Positions 27,461-36,705 of a stretch of DNA of 64,000 bases are shown here, piece by piece. The notes under the pieces are model-generated. The model did not search any database, was not told where the DNA came from, and saw only the letters and a program-made list of their open reading frames with translations. The position numbers and the translations under genes are program-made. Location: the NCBI GenBank assembly GCA_029979265.1, contig JAPOHW010000009.1, positions 62,001-126,000 on the forward strand. The letters run 5' to 3'. Within the stretch, counting starts at the first letter, position 1, and every line of letters starts with the position of its first letter. Origin of the DNA: Actinomycetota bacterium (GTDB taxonomy: Bacteria > Actinomycetota > Acidimicrobiia > Acidimicrobiales > Aldehydirespiratoraceae).

Positions 27461-29023
27461 ATGAGCGAAGAAATGAACACCGAACCCGGGGCGAGCCGCC
27501 GCAGTGGGCGCCGTGGAGGTGGTCGAGCCGGTCGACAGGCCGCTCGGTCCTCGGCCGTCACCACCAGGCCCTATCTGGAACGCACGATGCCCCCGGTCGA
27601 GATGCTCTCCGACGAGGGGCTCTCGGCGATCGAGGACAACGCCGAAGAGATACTCGCCACCATCGGCGTGGCATTCCAGGACTTTCCCGAGGCACTCGAG
27701 CTCTGGCGTGAGGCCGGAGCCACCGTCGACGGCGAGATGGTCTACTTCCCGAAAGGTCTCTGTCGCGAGATCGTCCAGAACAACGCGCCGACGTCGTTCG
27801 TGCAGCACGCCCGCAATCCCGAACGGTCCGTGAAAATCGGCGAGAACTGCACGGTCTTTGCGCCCAACTACGGCTCGCCGTTCGTGATGGACCTGGACAA
27901 CGGTCGCCGGTACGGCACGATCGAGGACTTCCAGAACATCGTCAAGCTCGTCTACAGCCTCCCCCACCTCCACCACGGCGGCGGCACCGTGTGCGAGCCC
28001 GTCGACGTACCGGTGAACAAGCGGCACCTCGACATGGTGTACGCACACATCAAGTACAGCGACAAGCCCTACATGGGATCGGTCACGGCGGCAGAGCGCG
28101 CCGCTGACTCGATCGAATTGAGCCGCATCGCGTTCGGCGGCGATCTGCAGGACCGCACCGTGATGACATCGCTCATCAACGCATCGTCACCCCTGCGTTG
28201 GGACGCCACCATGCTCGGTGCGGCCACCGAGTACGCCCGCGCCAACCAGGCGTGCATCATGTCGCCGTTCATCCTCGCCGGCGCCATGTCGCCGGTCACC
28301 ATCGCCGGCCTGGCCGCGCAGTCACTGGCCGAGGCCCTGTCGGGCATGGCGTACACCCAACTTGTTCGCCCGGGAGCACCGGTGATCTTCGGGACGTTCG
28401 CATCGTCGATGTCGATGGCCACCGGGGCACCGACCTTCGGAACGCCCGAGGCCGGCCAGGCCATCTCGGTGATGGCCTCGCTCGCCCGCCGAGTCGGCGT
28501 GCCCTTCCGATCCGGTGGACAGTTCACAGCATCGAAGTACCCGGACGCCCAAGCCGCCTACGAATCGGCCTCGACGCTGCTGCCGACCATCCTGTCGGGC
28601 GTGAACTTCGTGCTTCACGCTGCCGGGTGGCAGGAGGGAGGCCTTGCCCTCGGTTTCGAGAAGCTCATTCTCGATGCTGATCAGCTCGGTTTCATGGAGG
28701 TCTACGCCCGGGGGATCGACGTCAGCCAGAACGGTCAGGCGATGGACGCCTTCCGGACCAACCCCCACGGCGAACATTTCCTGGGCAACGCTCACACCCT
28801 GGCCAACTTCGAAACGGCGTTCGCCCGATCGTCGGAAGCCGACAACAACAGCTTCGAACAGTGGATCGACGAAGGCTCACGCACATCGGCCCAACGAGCC
28901 AACACGACCTGGAAACGACTGCTCGCCGAGTACGAGGGCCCCGGACTCGACGACGCGATCGATGCTGAGCTCCTGGACTACATCGGCCGCCGCAAGGCGT
29001 CGATGCCCGACGCGACCTACTAG
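27461..29023 (+). CDS. MttB-superfamily methylamine/betaine:corrinoid methyltransferase (non-pyrrolysine), paralogue 1
   Basis: The 520-residue protein transfers a methyl group from a quaternary amine or similar compound to the corrinoid protein. The frame is open with no internal TAG, so it belongs to the non-pyrrolysine branch (glycine betaine MtgB and relatives) rather than trimethylamine MttB. An Arg/Gly-rich N-terminus (residues 12-30) precedes the TIM-barrel with motifs LHHGGGTVCEP, SLINASSPLRWD and FHAAGWQEGG-like (VLHAAGWQEGG). It is sixth in the operon. The substrate is unknown; glycine betaine, proline betaine, carnitine-like compounds or DMSP are candidates. Confidence 0.85.
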   Translation: MSEEMNTEPGASRRSGRRGGGRAGRQAARSSAVTTRPYLERTMPPVEMLSDEGLSAIEDNAEEILATIGVAFQDFPEALELWREAGATVDGEMVYFPKGLCREIVQNNAPTSFVQHARNPERSVKIGENCTVFAPNYGSPFVMDLDNGRRYGTIEDFQNIVKLVYSLPHLHHGGGTVCEPVDVPVNKRHLDMVYAHIKYSDKPYMGSVTAAERAADSIELSRIAFGGDLQDRTVMTSLINASSPLRWDATMLGAATEYARANQACIMSPFILAGAMSPVTIAGLAAQSLAEALSGMAYTQLVRPGAPVIFGTFASSMSMATGAPTFGTPEAGQAISVMASLARRVGVPFRSGGQFTASKYPDAQAAYESASTLLPTILSGVNFVLHAAGWQEGGLALGFEKLILDADQLGFMEVYARGIDVSQNGQAMDAFRTNPHGEHFLGNAHTLANFETAFARSSEADNNSFEQWIDEGSRTSAQRANTTWKRLLAEYEGPGLDDAIDAELLDYIGRRKASMPDATY

Positions 29024-29032
29024 GAGCGAGCC

Positions 29033-29953
29033 GTGTCCGAAACCATCGGCTTCATCGGTCTCGGCAACATGGGGCTCCCCATGTGTCTCAATCTGGTGGA
29101 CGCCAGATTCGACGTCGTTGCCTTCGACCTGCGGCCCGAACCGGTCGCTGAGGTTGCCGCTGCGGGCGGTCGCACGGCAGCCGACGCGGCATCGGTTGCC
29201 GCCGAAGCCGACATCTTGCTCACGTCGCTCCCCCGACCCGACCATGTCGATGCCGTGATGCGAGGCGCCGGCGCGCTCGCTGCACTCCGGGCCGGATCGG
29301 TCTGGGCCGACCTCACGACGAATCGGCGCGAGTTCGTGCAGGAACTGGCCGACGATGCGCCCCCGGGTGTGGCCGTCATGGACGCACCGGTCACCGGGGC
29401 AGTGGACGGAGCCCGCAACAAGCGACTGACCCTGTTCGCCGGTGGCGCAGAAGCCGACCTCGAACGGGTCGTTCCGGTGCTCGAGAACCTCGGTCGAGTG
29501 ATCCGCTGTGGACCGCTCGGCACTGGCAATGTGGTGAAGCTGGTGACCAACCAACTGTGGTTCATCCATGCTGCATCGATCGGCGAAGGATTTGCCCTTG
29601 GCCTGGCCAACGGTGTGGAGCTGTCGGTGCTCTACGACGCGATCTGCGACTCGGTCGGCGACTCGTTCGTGGCGAGGCACGACGGACCGTCGATCTTCGC
29701 CGGCCACTACGACCCGAGCTTCACGCTCGATCTTTGCCTCAAGGACCTCGGCCTCGTCCGCGAACTCGAGGGTTCGCTCGACGCCCCCCTGGTCATGACG
29801 GCCGCTGCGCACGACGTCTTCGAAGATGCAGCCGAGCGCTACGGGCGCGATGTCGGCGAGCTCCATGTTGCCAAGCGAATCGAGGACGACAATCAGCTCT
29901 CGTTTCGGATGGACGGAGACTGGATCGCACCCTGGGAGATCACCGACCACTGA
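29033..29953 (+). CDS. NAD(P)-dependent 3-hydroxyisobutyrate/6-phosphogluconate-dehydrogenase-type oxidoreductase
   Basis: The 306-residue beta-hydroxyacid dehydrogenase has an N-terminal Rossmann motif GFIGLGNMGLPM, DAPVTGAVDGAR and the catalytic Lys in NVVKLVTNQL (about residue 170). It starts with GTG behind AGGAG, nine bases after mttB, so it is part of the operon. It could oxidise a hydroxyacid derived from the demethylated product (for example a carnitine- or DMSP-derived hydroxypropionate); this is inference from its position. Confidence 0.8.
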   Translation: MSETIGFIGLGNMGLPMCLNLVDARFDVVAFDLRPEPVAEVAAAGGRTAADAASVAAEADILLTSLPRPDHVDAVMRGAGALAALRAGSVWADLTTNRREFVQELADDAPPGVAVMDAPVTGAVDGARNKRLTLFAGGAEADLERVVPVLENLGRVIRCGPLGTGNVVKLVTNQLWFIHAASIGEGFALGLANGVELSVLYDAICDSVGDSFVARHDGPSIFAGHYDPSFTLDLCLKDLGLVRELEGSLDAPLVMTAAAHDVFEDAAERYGRDVGELHVAKRIEDDNQLSFRMDGDWIAPWEITDH

Positions 29954-29966
29954 TGGGTGGTCGGTG
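29941..29966 (+). terminator. Hairpin at the end of the corrinoid operon
   Basis: A perfect 10-bp stem (29941-29950 with 29957-29966, arms CACCGACCAC and GTGGTCGGTG) closes a six-base loop that contains the TGA stop of the dehydrogenase gene. No U-run follows, so it may be a Rho-assisted or attenuating structure. Confidence 0.5.
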
Positions 29967-30062
29967 GCGGGGTCCTGGGCCACTCTCCGCGTCTTCGTTC
30001 GCAGGCCCGGACTCGGCGCAGCCATCGTGTGGCCTCGTGACGAGAGACCCGGATCATGGTGC

Positions 30063-31361
30063 TCAGTCGACAATACGGCTGCGTTGGCCTCGCATGAGAG
30101 CGACAGCGGTGGCCGATGCTCGGGCCGGGAAGGCGACGAACTGCCGTCGACTCTCCGGGGCATCGGTCACGACGATCCGGTAGGCCAGATAGCTCGCAAT
30201 GACGCCGAAACAGGTGGCCATGGTCCAGAAGTAGGCGACCGGCGACGTGACACCGATCACGACACTGGCCGAGAGCGGACCGCACAGGGCACCGACGCCG
30301 TTCACTCGCACCAATGCAGCCGATCCTGCCGTGAGCTTGGCGGTCGGCAACCAGTCGGCTGTGTACGCGATGGTCAACGAATAGATCGGGAATCCCACCG
30401 CCCCGAGAAGTGCCATCAGGCCGATCGCCGCCCAACTCCCCTCCTGCACCCCGGCGAGGCCTGCACATGCCGCGAGTGCAATCCCGGCGACGACGAGGAT
30501 CACACCACGACGCGACACGCGATCGGACAGCAGCCCGACCGGCCACTGCAACAGCATCGAACCGATGAGCGGAGCAGCAAGGAAGAACGCAAGCCGGGAG
30601 TCGGGGACGTCGACGGCCACCGCATACACGGCGCCGAGACCCATGAGGATGCCAATCGCTGCACCGTTCCAGAACGAGCAGAAGATGCCGGTCGGGATGA
30701 TGGCCGCAAGTTCCCGGAGGCTCATTCGTTCCGTGGCAGCCAGCGGCGGGTTGCTGGATGCCGACAGGACGATCGGGATCAGCGATGCAGACACGAGTAC
30801 CGATGAGAGCAGGAAGAGTTTCACGCCATCTGGATCGGCGGCGTCGAGCAAGAACTGCCCGATCGTCATGCCACCCATCGTCACAACCATGTAGATCGAC
30901 AGCAGTCGCCCGCGAGTCTGGTTGGTGGCGAGATCGTTCAGCCACGACTCCTCGGTGACGTACAGCCCGGCCATACACAGACCGGTCATGAAACGCATGA
31001 GGCCCCAGGTGACGGGATCGATGAAGAGCGCGTGGATCAACACGGCAGCCGATGCCATCGACGCAAGGCCTGCAAACACACGGATGTGTCCGACCTTGGC
31101 GATCAGCGTCTCGGCGGTGCGACTCCCAGCCAGGAAGCCGCCGAAATAGGCAGCCATGACGAACCCGGCGACGGTGACCGAAAAGCCCTCGGTCTCGGAT
31201 CGCACACCGATGAGGGAACCCTGCAGCCCATTTCCGGCCATGAGGAGCAAGATCCCGACGAACAGGGCCCGCGCCGCCGTAGCCGGACTGTCCTCGATCC
31301 ACGGCCCACCCTCGACGATCTCGTCGTCATCGGTGATCGCCGGCGGCGTCGGATCGGTCAC
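30063..31361 (-). CDS. MFS transporter
   Basis: This 432-residue carrier has about twelve membrane helices. The first half has GFVMAAYFGGFLAGSRTAETLI and the loop motif KVGHIRVFAGLAS; the pattern ESWLNDLATNQTRGRLLSIYM is typical of the YcaD/MFS_2-like subgroup. The GTG at 31361 follows GGAGG by eight bases, which decides the start. It lies downstream of the MetY and hydrolase genes on the same strand and may import or export a compound of the island; the substrate is unknown. Confidence 0.78.
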   Translation of the reverse strand: MTDPTPPAITDDDEIVEGGPWIEDSPATAARALFVGILLLMAGNGLQGSLIGVRSETEGFSVTVAGFVMAAYFGGFLAGSRTAETLIAKVGHIRVFAGLASMASAAVLIHALFIDPVTWGLMRFMTGLCMAGLYVTEESWLNDLATNQTRGRLLSIYMVVTMGGMTIGQFLLDAADPDGVKLFLLSSVLVSASLIPIVLSASSNPPLAATERMSLRELAAIIPTGIFCSFWNGAAIGILMGLGAVYAVAVDVPDSRLAFFLAAPLIGSMLLQWPVGLLSDRVSRRGVILVVAGIALAACAGLAGVQEGSWAAIGLMALLGAVGFPIYSLTIAYTADWLPTAKLTAGSAALVRVNGVGALCGPLSASVVIGVTSPVAYFWTMATCFGVIASYLAYRIVVTDAPESRRQFVAFPARASATAVALMRGQRSRIVD

Positions 31362-31444
31362 GGCGTAGACCTCCACGAAACAGCCGCACCGGTGAGGCGG
31401 CACCGGAGAGAACGTTAGCGGGTACTCCGATGTTCCCGATCGAC

Positions 31445-32251
31445 TCAGTCCGTCGTGCTCGACCTGTCGAGGGCAGCGACGATTGCGTTCCGGGTCTCGT
31501 CGGGCGCCTCGACGGTCAACATGTGGCCACAGTCGATCATCACGACCTCCGCGCCTGCCGTTGCAGCAATCAGGTCGGTTGCCCGCTTGCTCGGCGTCAT
31601 CTTGTCGCGAGTGCCCAAGACGTAGGTGACCGGACAGGTCACATCGGCCGCAGCGATGAGCGACGTGTCGTAGACGTTGCACGCCGCCATGTCGACACCG
31701 AGGGAGTCGGGCCGTGATGTGTCGAGCAGCGCTTGCGATCCCCCGATCTGCCACATGCCGGGGGTGGCGTGGCGGCCGACATGCGCTCGGTCGCCGAACG
31801 ACCACGACGACATGAGTCGGCTGGCGTGTGGAACATCGTTGGCGGCCGAGTCGAGCAACTCGGGATGCACCGGCATCGCTGCTGCCGTGCCGACCAGCAC
31901 GAGCGAGGCAACGACCTCGGGGCGCTGCGCAGCTGCCTCGATGGCGATGAACGTGCCCATCGAGTGACCGACGATGTGCGCCGGGCCCAAGCCGAGCTCG
32001 TCGATGACTCGTCCGATCCACCCACCCATCTCGGGAATGGTCTCGAGACAGGGGCCGTCGGAGCCGCCGTGACCGGGTAGGTCGACCGCCGCCACCCGGT
32101 AGCCATGATGTGCGAGGTACCGGGTCTGCAGTTGCCACACGGTGCGGTTCATCCCCGACCCGTGAACGAGCACCACACCGGGAAGCGCCGGGTCGTGGTC
32201 GCGGCCACCGTTGGCGTAGCGAACCGTCTTGCCGTCGAGGTCGAATTCCAT
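31445..32251 (-). CDS. Alpha/beta hydrolase
   Basis: This 268-residue alpha/beta-hydrolase has the oxyanion motif VLVHGSGMN (about residues 27-35), the nucleophile elbow GHSMG with Ser97, an acid residue in GTRDKMTP and the catalytic His in DCGHML (about 244). It is likely an esterase or C-C hydrolase; the substrate cannot be told. It begins 14 bases after the MetY gene, which it follows in an apparent operon. It is too short for homoserine O-acetyltransferase MetX. Confidence 0.8.
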   Translation of the reverse strand: MEFDLDGKTVRYANGGRDHDPALPGVVLVHGSGMNRTVWQLQTRYLAHHGYRVAAVDLPGHGGSDGPCLETIPEMGGWIGRVIDELGLGPAHIVGHSMGTFIAIEAAAQRPEVVASLVLVGTAAAMPVHPELLDSAANDVPHASRLMSSWSFGDRAHVGRHATPGMWQIGGSQALLDTSRPDSLGVDMAACNVYDTSLIAAADVTCPVTYVLGTRDKMTPSKRATDLIAATAGAEVVMIDCGHMLTVEAPDETRNAIVAALDRSSTTD

Positions 32252-32265
32252 CGCGTCCTCGCTCG

Positions 32266-33558
32266 CTACCGCTGGCTGATCTTCAGCGCCGAGCTGAGAT
32301 CGTCGATGATGTCCCGCACGTCCTCGATGCCGACCGACACACGGATCAGGTCCTCGCCGATGCCGGCGGCGACCAGGTCGTCGGCCGACAACTGCTGATG
32401 GGTCGTGCTTGCCGGATGCAACACGAGGGTCTTCGCGTCACCCACGTTGGCGAGGTGTGATGCAAGCCTCACGTTCTCGATGAACGTCTTGCCGGCATCC
32501 CGGCCACCCTTGATGCCGAAGCTCAGGATTGCGCCGGTGCCGTTCGGATAGAGCGCGGCTGCGAGTTCTCGATCGGGATGGTCCGACGCCGTCGGATACT
32601 TGACCCAGGCCACGGCGTCGTTCGCCTCGAGCATCTCGGTGACCGCGCGGGCGTTGCTGACATGGCGGGCCATCCGCAGCGGGAGCGTCTCCACGCCCTG
32701 CAGCAATTGAAAGGCGTTGGCCGGGCTCATCGACGCACCGAAGTCGCGCAAACCCTCGGCTCGTGCTCGGGTGATGAAGGCGCCCGGGCCGAACTCGTCG
32801 GCGAACGAAATGCCGTGATAGCCGGCGTACGGCTCGGTCATGGTGTCGAACCGGCCTGACGCCTCCCAGTCGAAGCGCCCACCGTCGATCAACGCTCCTC
32901 CGAGCGCAACACCGTGGCCGCCGAGGAACTTGGTCACCGAATGCATGACGATGTCGGCGCCGTGCTCGATCGGCCGAATGCAATACGGCGTCGAGAACGT
33001 CGAGTCGACCATCAGCGGAAGTCCACTGCGATGGGCGACCTCCGCAACTGCCGCAATGTCGAGTACCTCGACGCCGGGATTCCCCAACGTCTCGGCGAAC
33101 ACGAGCCGTGTGTCGTCGGTGATGGCGGCCTCGAACTCGGTCGGGTTGCGAGGGTCGACGAACGTGCAGGTGATCCCGAGGCGAGGGAGTGTGACATTGA
33201 GCATCTGGTGGGTGCCGCCGTAGATGTTTCGACTTGCGACGATGTGTCCGCCCTGGCCCATGAGCGTGACCACGCCGAGAAAAAACGCAGCCTGGCCGCT
33301 CGCAGTGCACACGGCACCGACGCCACCTTCGAGCGCGGCCAAGCGCTCTTCGAGCACGGCAACCGTCGGGTTGGTCAGGCGGGAGTAGAGATGGCCCGGC
33401 ATCTCGAGGTTGAACAGACCTGCGGCATGGTCGCTGTCGTCGAACACGTACGACGTCGTGAAGTACAACGGCACAGCCCGGGCCCCGGTGGTGGGGTCCG
33501 GTTGCTGACCGGCATGGAGGCTCAGCGTGTCGAATCGCAGATACTCGGGTTCGATCAT
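32266..33558 (-). CDS. metY: O-acetylhomoserine sulfhydrylase (MetY-type)
   Basis: This 430-residue PLP enzyme of the Cys/Met metabolism family would make homocysteine from O-acetylhomoserine and sulfide; members can also use methanethiol to form methionine directly. Landmarks are [17 protein letters not shown] at the N-terminus, [19 protein letters not shown], and the PLP Lys in [10 protein letters not shown] (about residue 205-215). The length (about 430) and the GGHGVALGG segment point to MetY rather than MetB/MetZ. It is divergent from the OpuAC gene by 45 bases. Confidence 0.87.
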   Translation of the reverse strand: MIEPEYLRFDTLSLHAGQQPDPTTGARAVPLYFTTSYVFDDSDHAAGLFNLEMPGHLYSRLTNPTVAVLEERLAALEGGVGAVCTASGQAAFFLGVVTLMGQGGHIVASRNIYGGTHQMLNVTLPRLGITCTFVDPRNPTEFEAAITDDTRLVFAETLGNPGVEVLDIAAVAEVAHRSGLPLMVDSTFSTPYCIRPIEHGADIVMHSVTKFLGGHGVALGGALIDGGRFDWEASGRFDTMTEPYAGYHGISFADEFGPGAFITRARAEGLRDFGASMSPANAFQLLQGVETLPLRMARHVSNARAVTEMLEANDAVAWVKYPTASDHPDRELAAALYPNGTGAILSFGIKGGRDAGKTFIENVRLASHLANVGDAKTLVLHPASTTHQQLSADDLVAAGIGEDLIRVSVGIEDVRDIIDDLSSALKISQR

Positions 33559-33603
33559 GACGGCGACCCTACCTGTCCACCGCCGTGGCAGTAGCGTCGC
33601 ACC

Positions 33604-34971
33604 GTGATGCGCCGTTCGAACCGGTGGGTGGCCGTGGCCCTGGTTGCTGCACTCCTCGGCGGTGCCTGCGCAGAGGACGAACCGCAGGCGTCGAGCCCGC
33701 CATCGACACGTGCTCCCGACGCGGCAGCGAGTGACGGTGCCGCCGTCGACGACTCGCCGCCACCATCTGGTGTCGGACCCGACAACCGGTATGCCGATGT
33801 GGGCGACGGGGTTGCGGTGACGATGGCCCGATCCGATGATCCCACCGGTCGGTTCCACGCCGAGGTCACGCGTCAACTCCTCCAACAGCTCGGCTACGTC
33901 GTCACCGATCCAGCCAATGTCGAGCTGTCGCCAGCCGACTTCTACGCCGCACTCGGCCGAGGAGAGGTCGATCTCTGGGTCAATGCCCGATTCCCTGCCC
34001 ACAACCCGTATCTCGATGCGGTGATCCGCTTCGAGCCGTTCGTCGTTCCTGAGTCCGACGCGCCCGAGGGTGAGGACGGCGCCGACGTCGTGCAACAGCC
34101 GGAGCCGACCGAGAACATGATCGACATCCGTGTGCGCGACGAGCTCTCCATCGTCACATCGATCATCCCCGACGGCGGTGTTGCCGGCTTCGTCACCAAT
34201 GCATCGATCACGTTCGACAACCCGGATCTGACCCTCGATGCGATCGTCGCCGACCCAGTACTCTTCGACCGGTACGACGCCGCCGACACCTTTCGCTCCC
34301 CTGCGCTGGCCGACGACGAGAGCGGCAGCGCCGGAGAACCGGTCGACGTGACCGATGGCGTGATCCAGATTCTCGGCTGCCCCGAGGATGCACTCTGCGC
34401 CGACCAGATCGACGAGATGATCCGGTTCGCAGGCTGGCAGGGCTCCGTCGAGCAGGTCCTCGGCGACCGTGACACGCTCGCCGAGGAAGCGTTGCGTCGC
34501 GTTGCCAACAATCAGCCCGTCATCGCGTTCCTTCACGGTCCGTCGGCAGCGATGCAGCAGCTCATTCCCGGCGAGAACGTGATGTGGATCGGCGTCGAGC
34601 CCGACTCGGTGCTCGACGGTTCGATCACGGCGGCATGGAATCAGCGCTTCGAGAACGACGACGGACAGCAAGTCCCGAACCCGGTCGATCCCGGAACCTG
34701 TTCGGTCGATCCGTGTCATCTCGGTTGGCTCACCAACGACATCGCAATCACGGCGAGCAACGTGTTCCTCGAGCGGCACCCGGCTGCAGCGGCGCTGCTG
34801 GCGGTGATCGAGATCCCTGCGGCCGACGTCAATGCTGCGCTCGCCCGTATCCGGCTCGCAGACCTGCGCAGCGGTTCACCCGACGAGACGTCGCAGCTAG
34901 CTGCGACGTGGATCGACTCGAACCGCGAACTGGTCGACCAGTGGCTCGCTGCTGCGGTCGCCGCCGCCTGA
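33604..34971 (+). CDS. OpuAC-type glycine betaine/choline ABC substrate-binding protein (orphan)
   Basis: The 455-residue product has a signal peptide (hydrophobic residues 8-20, Cys near 22), a low-complexity linker, then an OpuAC/ProX-like periplasmic binding fold: DGVAVTMARSDDPTGRFHAEV, ELSPADFYAALGRGEVDLWVNARFPAHN, and WIGVEPDSVLDGS near the C-terminus. Such proteins bind quaternary ammonium or sulfonium solutes with aromatic boxes. No permease or ATPase gene lies in the window. GTG 33604 and ATG 33607 are equally plausible starts. Confidence 0.68.
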   Translation: MMRRSNRWVAVALVAALLGGACAEDEPQASSPPSTRAPDAAASDGAAVDDSPPPSGVGPDNRYADVGDGVAVTMARSDDPTGRFHAEVTRQLLQQLGYVVTDPANVELSPADFYAALGRGEVDLWVNARFPAHNPYLDAVIRFEPFVVPESDAPEGEDGADVVQQPEPTENMIDIRVRDELSIVTSIIPDGGVAGFVTNASITFDNPDLTLDAIVADPVLFDRYDAADTFRSPALADDESGSAGEPVDVTDGVIQILGCPEDALCADQIDEMIRFAGWQGSVEQVLGDRDTLAEEALRRVANNQPVIAFLHGPSAAMQQLIPGENVMWIGVEPDSVLDGSITAAWNQRFENDDGQQVPNPVDPGTCSVDPCHLGWLTNDIAITASNVFLERHPAAAALLAVIEIPAADVNAALARIRLADLRSGSPDETSQLAATWIDSNRELVDQWLAAAVAAA

Positions 34972-34978
34972 TGCGCCG

Positions 34979-36157
34979 CTAGGCGCCGAGCGCCTTGCCC
35001 AAATCCGTCAGGAGATCATCGGTGTCTTCGAGGCCGATCGACAGTCGGATCATCGTCTCCCCGATCCCCATTGCGTGACGAAGCTCCGGTGCGACCCGAC
35101 GATGGGTCGTGGTGGCAGGGTGGGTGACGAGACTCTTCGTGTCGCCCACGTTGTTGGAGATGTCGAAGATGTTCAACGCGTCGACAACTGCGAACGTCGA
35201 GGCCTGATCACCTTCGAGGGTCAGACTCACGATCGTGCCACCGGCCTCCATCTGCGAACGTGCCAGCTCGGCACTCGGATGCGAATCGAGGAAGGGGTAG
35301 CGGACCTCACGCACCCGGGCATGGGACTCGAGCTCGGAGGCGATCCGTTGCGCTGAGCGACTCTGCGCATCGATGCGTAGACGGAGCGTCTCGAGACCCT
35401 TGACAAGCACCCATGCATTGAACGGGCTGAGGCTCGGGCCGGTGTGGCGGATGAACTCCTGCAGGTGATCGTCGTGAAACTGCTCCGAACACAGCACGGC
35501 GCCGCCCAGGGTCCGTCCCTGACCGTCGATGTGTTTGGTGGCGGAGTAGACGACGATGTCGGCACCGAGTTCGAGCGGATGCTGCAGGATCGGGGTGGCG
35601 AAGACGTTGTCGACCACGACGAGGGCTCCAGCCGCATGGGCCAGCTCACTGACGGCGCGAAGGTCGATGATCTCCAACCCTGGGTTCGAGGGGGTCTCGA
35701 GAAAAACCGCGTTGGCCCCGCCGGCGAGCGCCGCCTCCCACTGGGAGAGATCACGGCCGTCGACGAGGCGGGTCTCGACGCCGAACCGCGGAAGGATCTC
35801 GGTCGTGATCACTGCGCACGAGCCGAACAGTGCCCGGGAGGCGACGAGCGTGTCGCCGGCACCCAGGAAGCATGCCAATGCGGCGAAGACCGCCGACATG
35901 CCGCTGGCGGTCGCACGACAGACGTCGGCACCTTCGATCAGGCGAAGCCGTTCTTCGAACATGGCAACGGTGGGGTTGCCGTAACGGCCGTAGATGTAGC
36001 GGTCGATGTCGCCCGTGAACGCGGCTTCGGCCTCGGCAGCCGAGCCATAGACGAAGCCCGACGTGGCGTAGATCGCCTCGGCGGTCTCGTCGAAACCCGA
36101 GCGGCTGAGCCCACCCCGGATCAGTTTGGTTGCCTCGGAGGCGTGTTCGAGGTCCAT
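34979..36157 (-). CDS. metZ: O-succinylhomoserine sulfhydrylase (MetZ-type)
   Basis: This 392-residue PLP-dependent enzyme of the Cys/Met metabolism family has IYATSGFVYGSAAEAEAAF near the N-terminus, YGRYGNPTVAMFEERLRLIEGA, the PLP Lys in SATKHIDGQGR and SLGGAETL-like C-terminal blocks with THPATTTHR. These fit O-succinylhomoserine sulfhydrylase MetZ. ATG 36157 lies two bases after the rhodanese stop; an upstream Met at 36175 would overlap it. The rhodanese gene just upstream suggests delivery of sulfur to homocysteine synthesis. Confidence 0.86.
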   Translation of the reverse strand: MDLEHASEATKLIRGGLSRSGFDETAEAIYATSGFVYGSAAEAEAAFTGDIDRYIYGRYGNPTVAMFEERLRLIEGADVCRATASGMSAVFAALACFLGAGDTLVASRALFGSCAVITTEILPRFGVETRLVDGRDLSQWEAALAGGANAVFLETPSNPGLEIIDLRAVSELAHAAGALVVVDNVFATPILQHPLELGADIVVYSATKHIDGQGRTLGGAVLCSEQFHDDHLQEFIRHTGPSLSPFNAWVLVKGLETLRLRIDAQSRSAQRIASELESHARVREVRYPFLDSHPSAELARSQMEAGGTIVSLTLEGDQASTFAVVDALNIFDISNNVGDTKSLVTHPATTTHRRVAPELRHAMGIGETMIRLSIGLEDTDDLLTDLGKALGA

Positions 36158-36159
36158 CG

Positions 36160-36564
36160 TCAGCCTTGCCGCCACGGCAGACCGGCGTGTTTCCAGCCGG
36201 TCGTGCGGTGGCCTTCAGCATCGAGATCACCTTCGAAGCCTTCGGAGACGTTGTAGGTGGTGGTGAAGCCGGCGGCCGCCGCTGCGGCCGCCGCCCCCTG
36301 AGAGCGGACGCCACTGCGGCACAGAAACAGCAGCGGCGTCGAGGGATCGAGGCCGCCGGTGGCTTGTTCGACGAAATCGGGATTGGGCGTGCCGGAGCCG
36401 TAGGCGGTCCACATCACCATCCGTGCCTGCTTGCCGATTGCGTCGAGGACGGGGATCCCCACCAGGTTCCATTCCTGCGGCGTGCGCACGTCGACGAGCA
36501 CTGCTGCGGGGTCCTCTACGAGGAGTTGATAGGCATCGTGCACACTGATCTCGGTGAAGGCCAT
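36160..36564 (-). CDS. Rhodanese-like sulfurtransferase
   Basis: This 134-residue single-domain rhodanese has the catalytic Cys82 in the active-site loop CRSGVRS, plus LVDVRTPQEWN (about residues 23-33) and a C-terminal GFEGDLDAEGHR. An AGGAG Shine-Dalgarno precedes ATG 36564. Rhodaneses of this type are often linked to MetZ, where they may provide persulfide sulfur. It forms a two-gene operon with metZ. Confidence 0.87.
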   Translation of the reverse strand: MAFTEISVHDAYQLLVEDPAAVLVDVRTPQEWNLVGIPVLDAIGKQARMVMWTAYGSGTPNPDFVEQATGGLDPSTPLLFLCRSGVRSQGAAAAAAAAGFTTTYNVSEGFEGDLDAEGHRTTGWKHAGLPWRQG

Positions 36565-36580
36565 GGTTGCTCCTAATTCC

Positions 36581-36593
36581 GATCGTTTCGATC
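36581..36593. promoter_or_regulatory. Short perfect inverted repeat in the rhodanese/oxygenase intergenic region
   Basis: GATCG (36581-36585) and CGATC (36589-36593) flank TTT. The repeat lies 17 bases upstream of the rhodanese start in the 140-base divergent region shared with the oxygenase gene at 36706. It could be an operator half or a minor RNA hairpin; evidence is limited to symmetry and position. Confidence 0.25.
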
Positions 36594-36705
36594 AGGATTG
36601 GAACCGTAGGGCTGGGCCTGTGGCTAACGGGCGGTCGTCTGTCACATTTCACGATGTCGAGACCGGTTCTTTTCACGGTGCCGATGATCGAACACACTGT
36701 GGGCC

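Noticed and set aside
27461-29023. Possible pyrrolysine-containing MttB
   Set aside because: No in-frame TAG occurs in either MttB gene, and no pyl genes are seen, so they are the non-pyrrolysine type.
34966-34995. Small GC-rich inverted repeat (GCGCC/GGCGC) between the OpuAC and metZ genes
   Set aside because: The stem is only 5 bp and lies in sequence where such matches are expected by chance.
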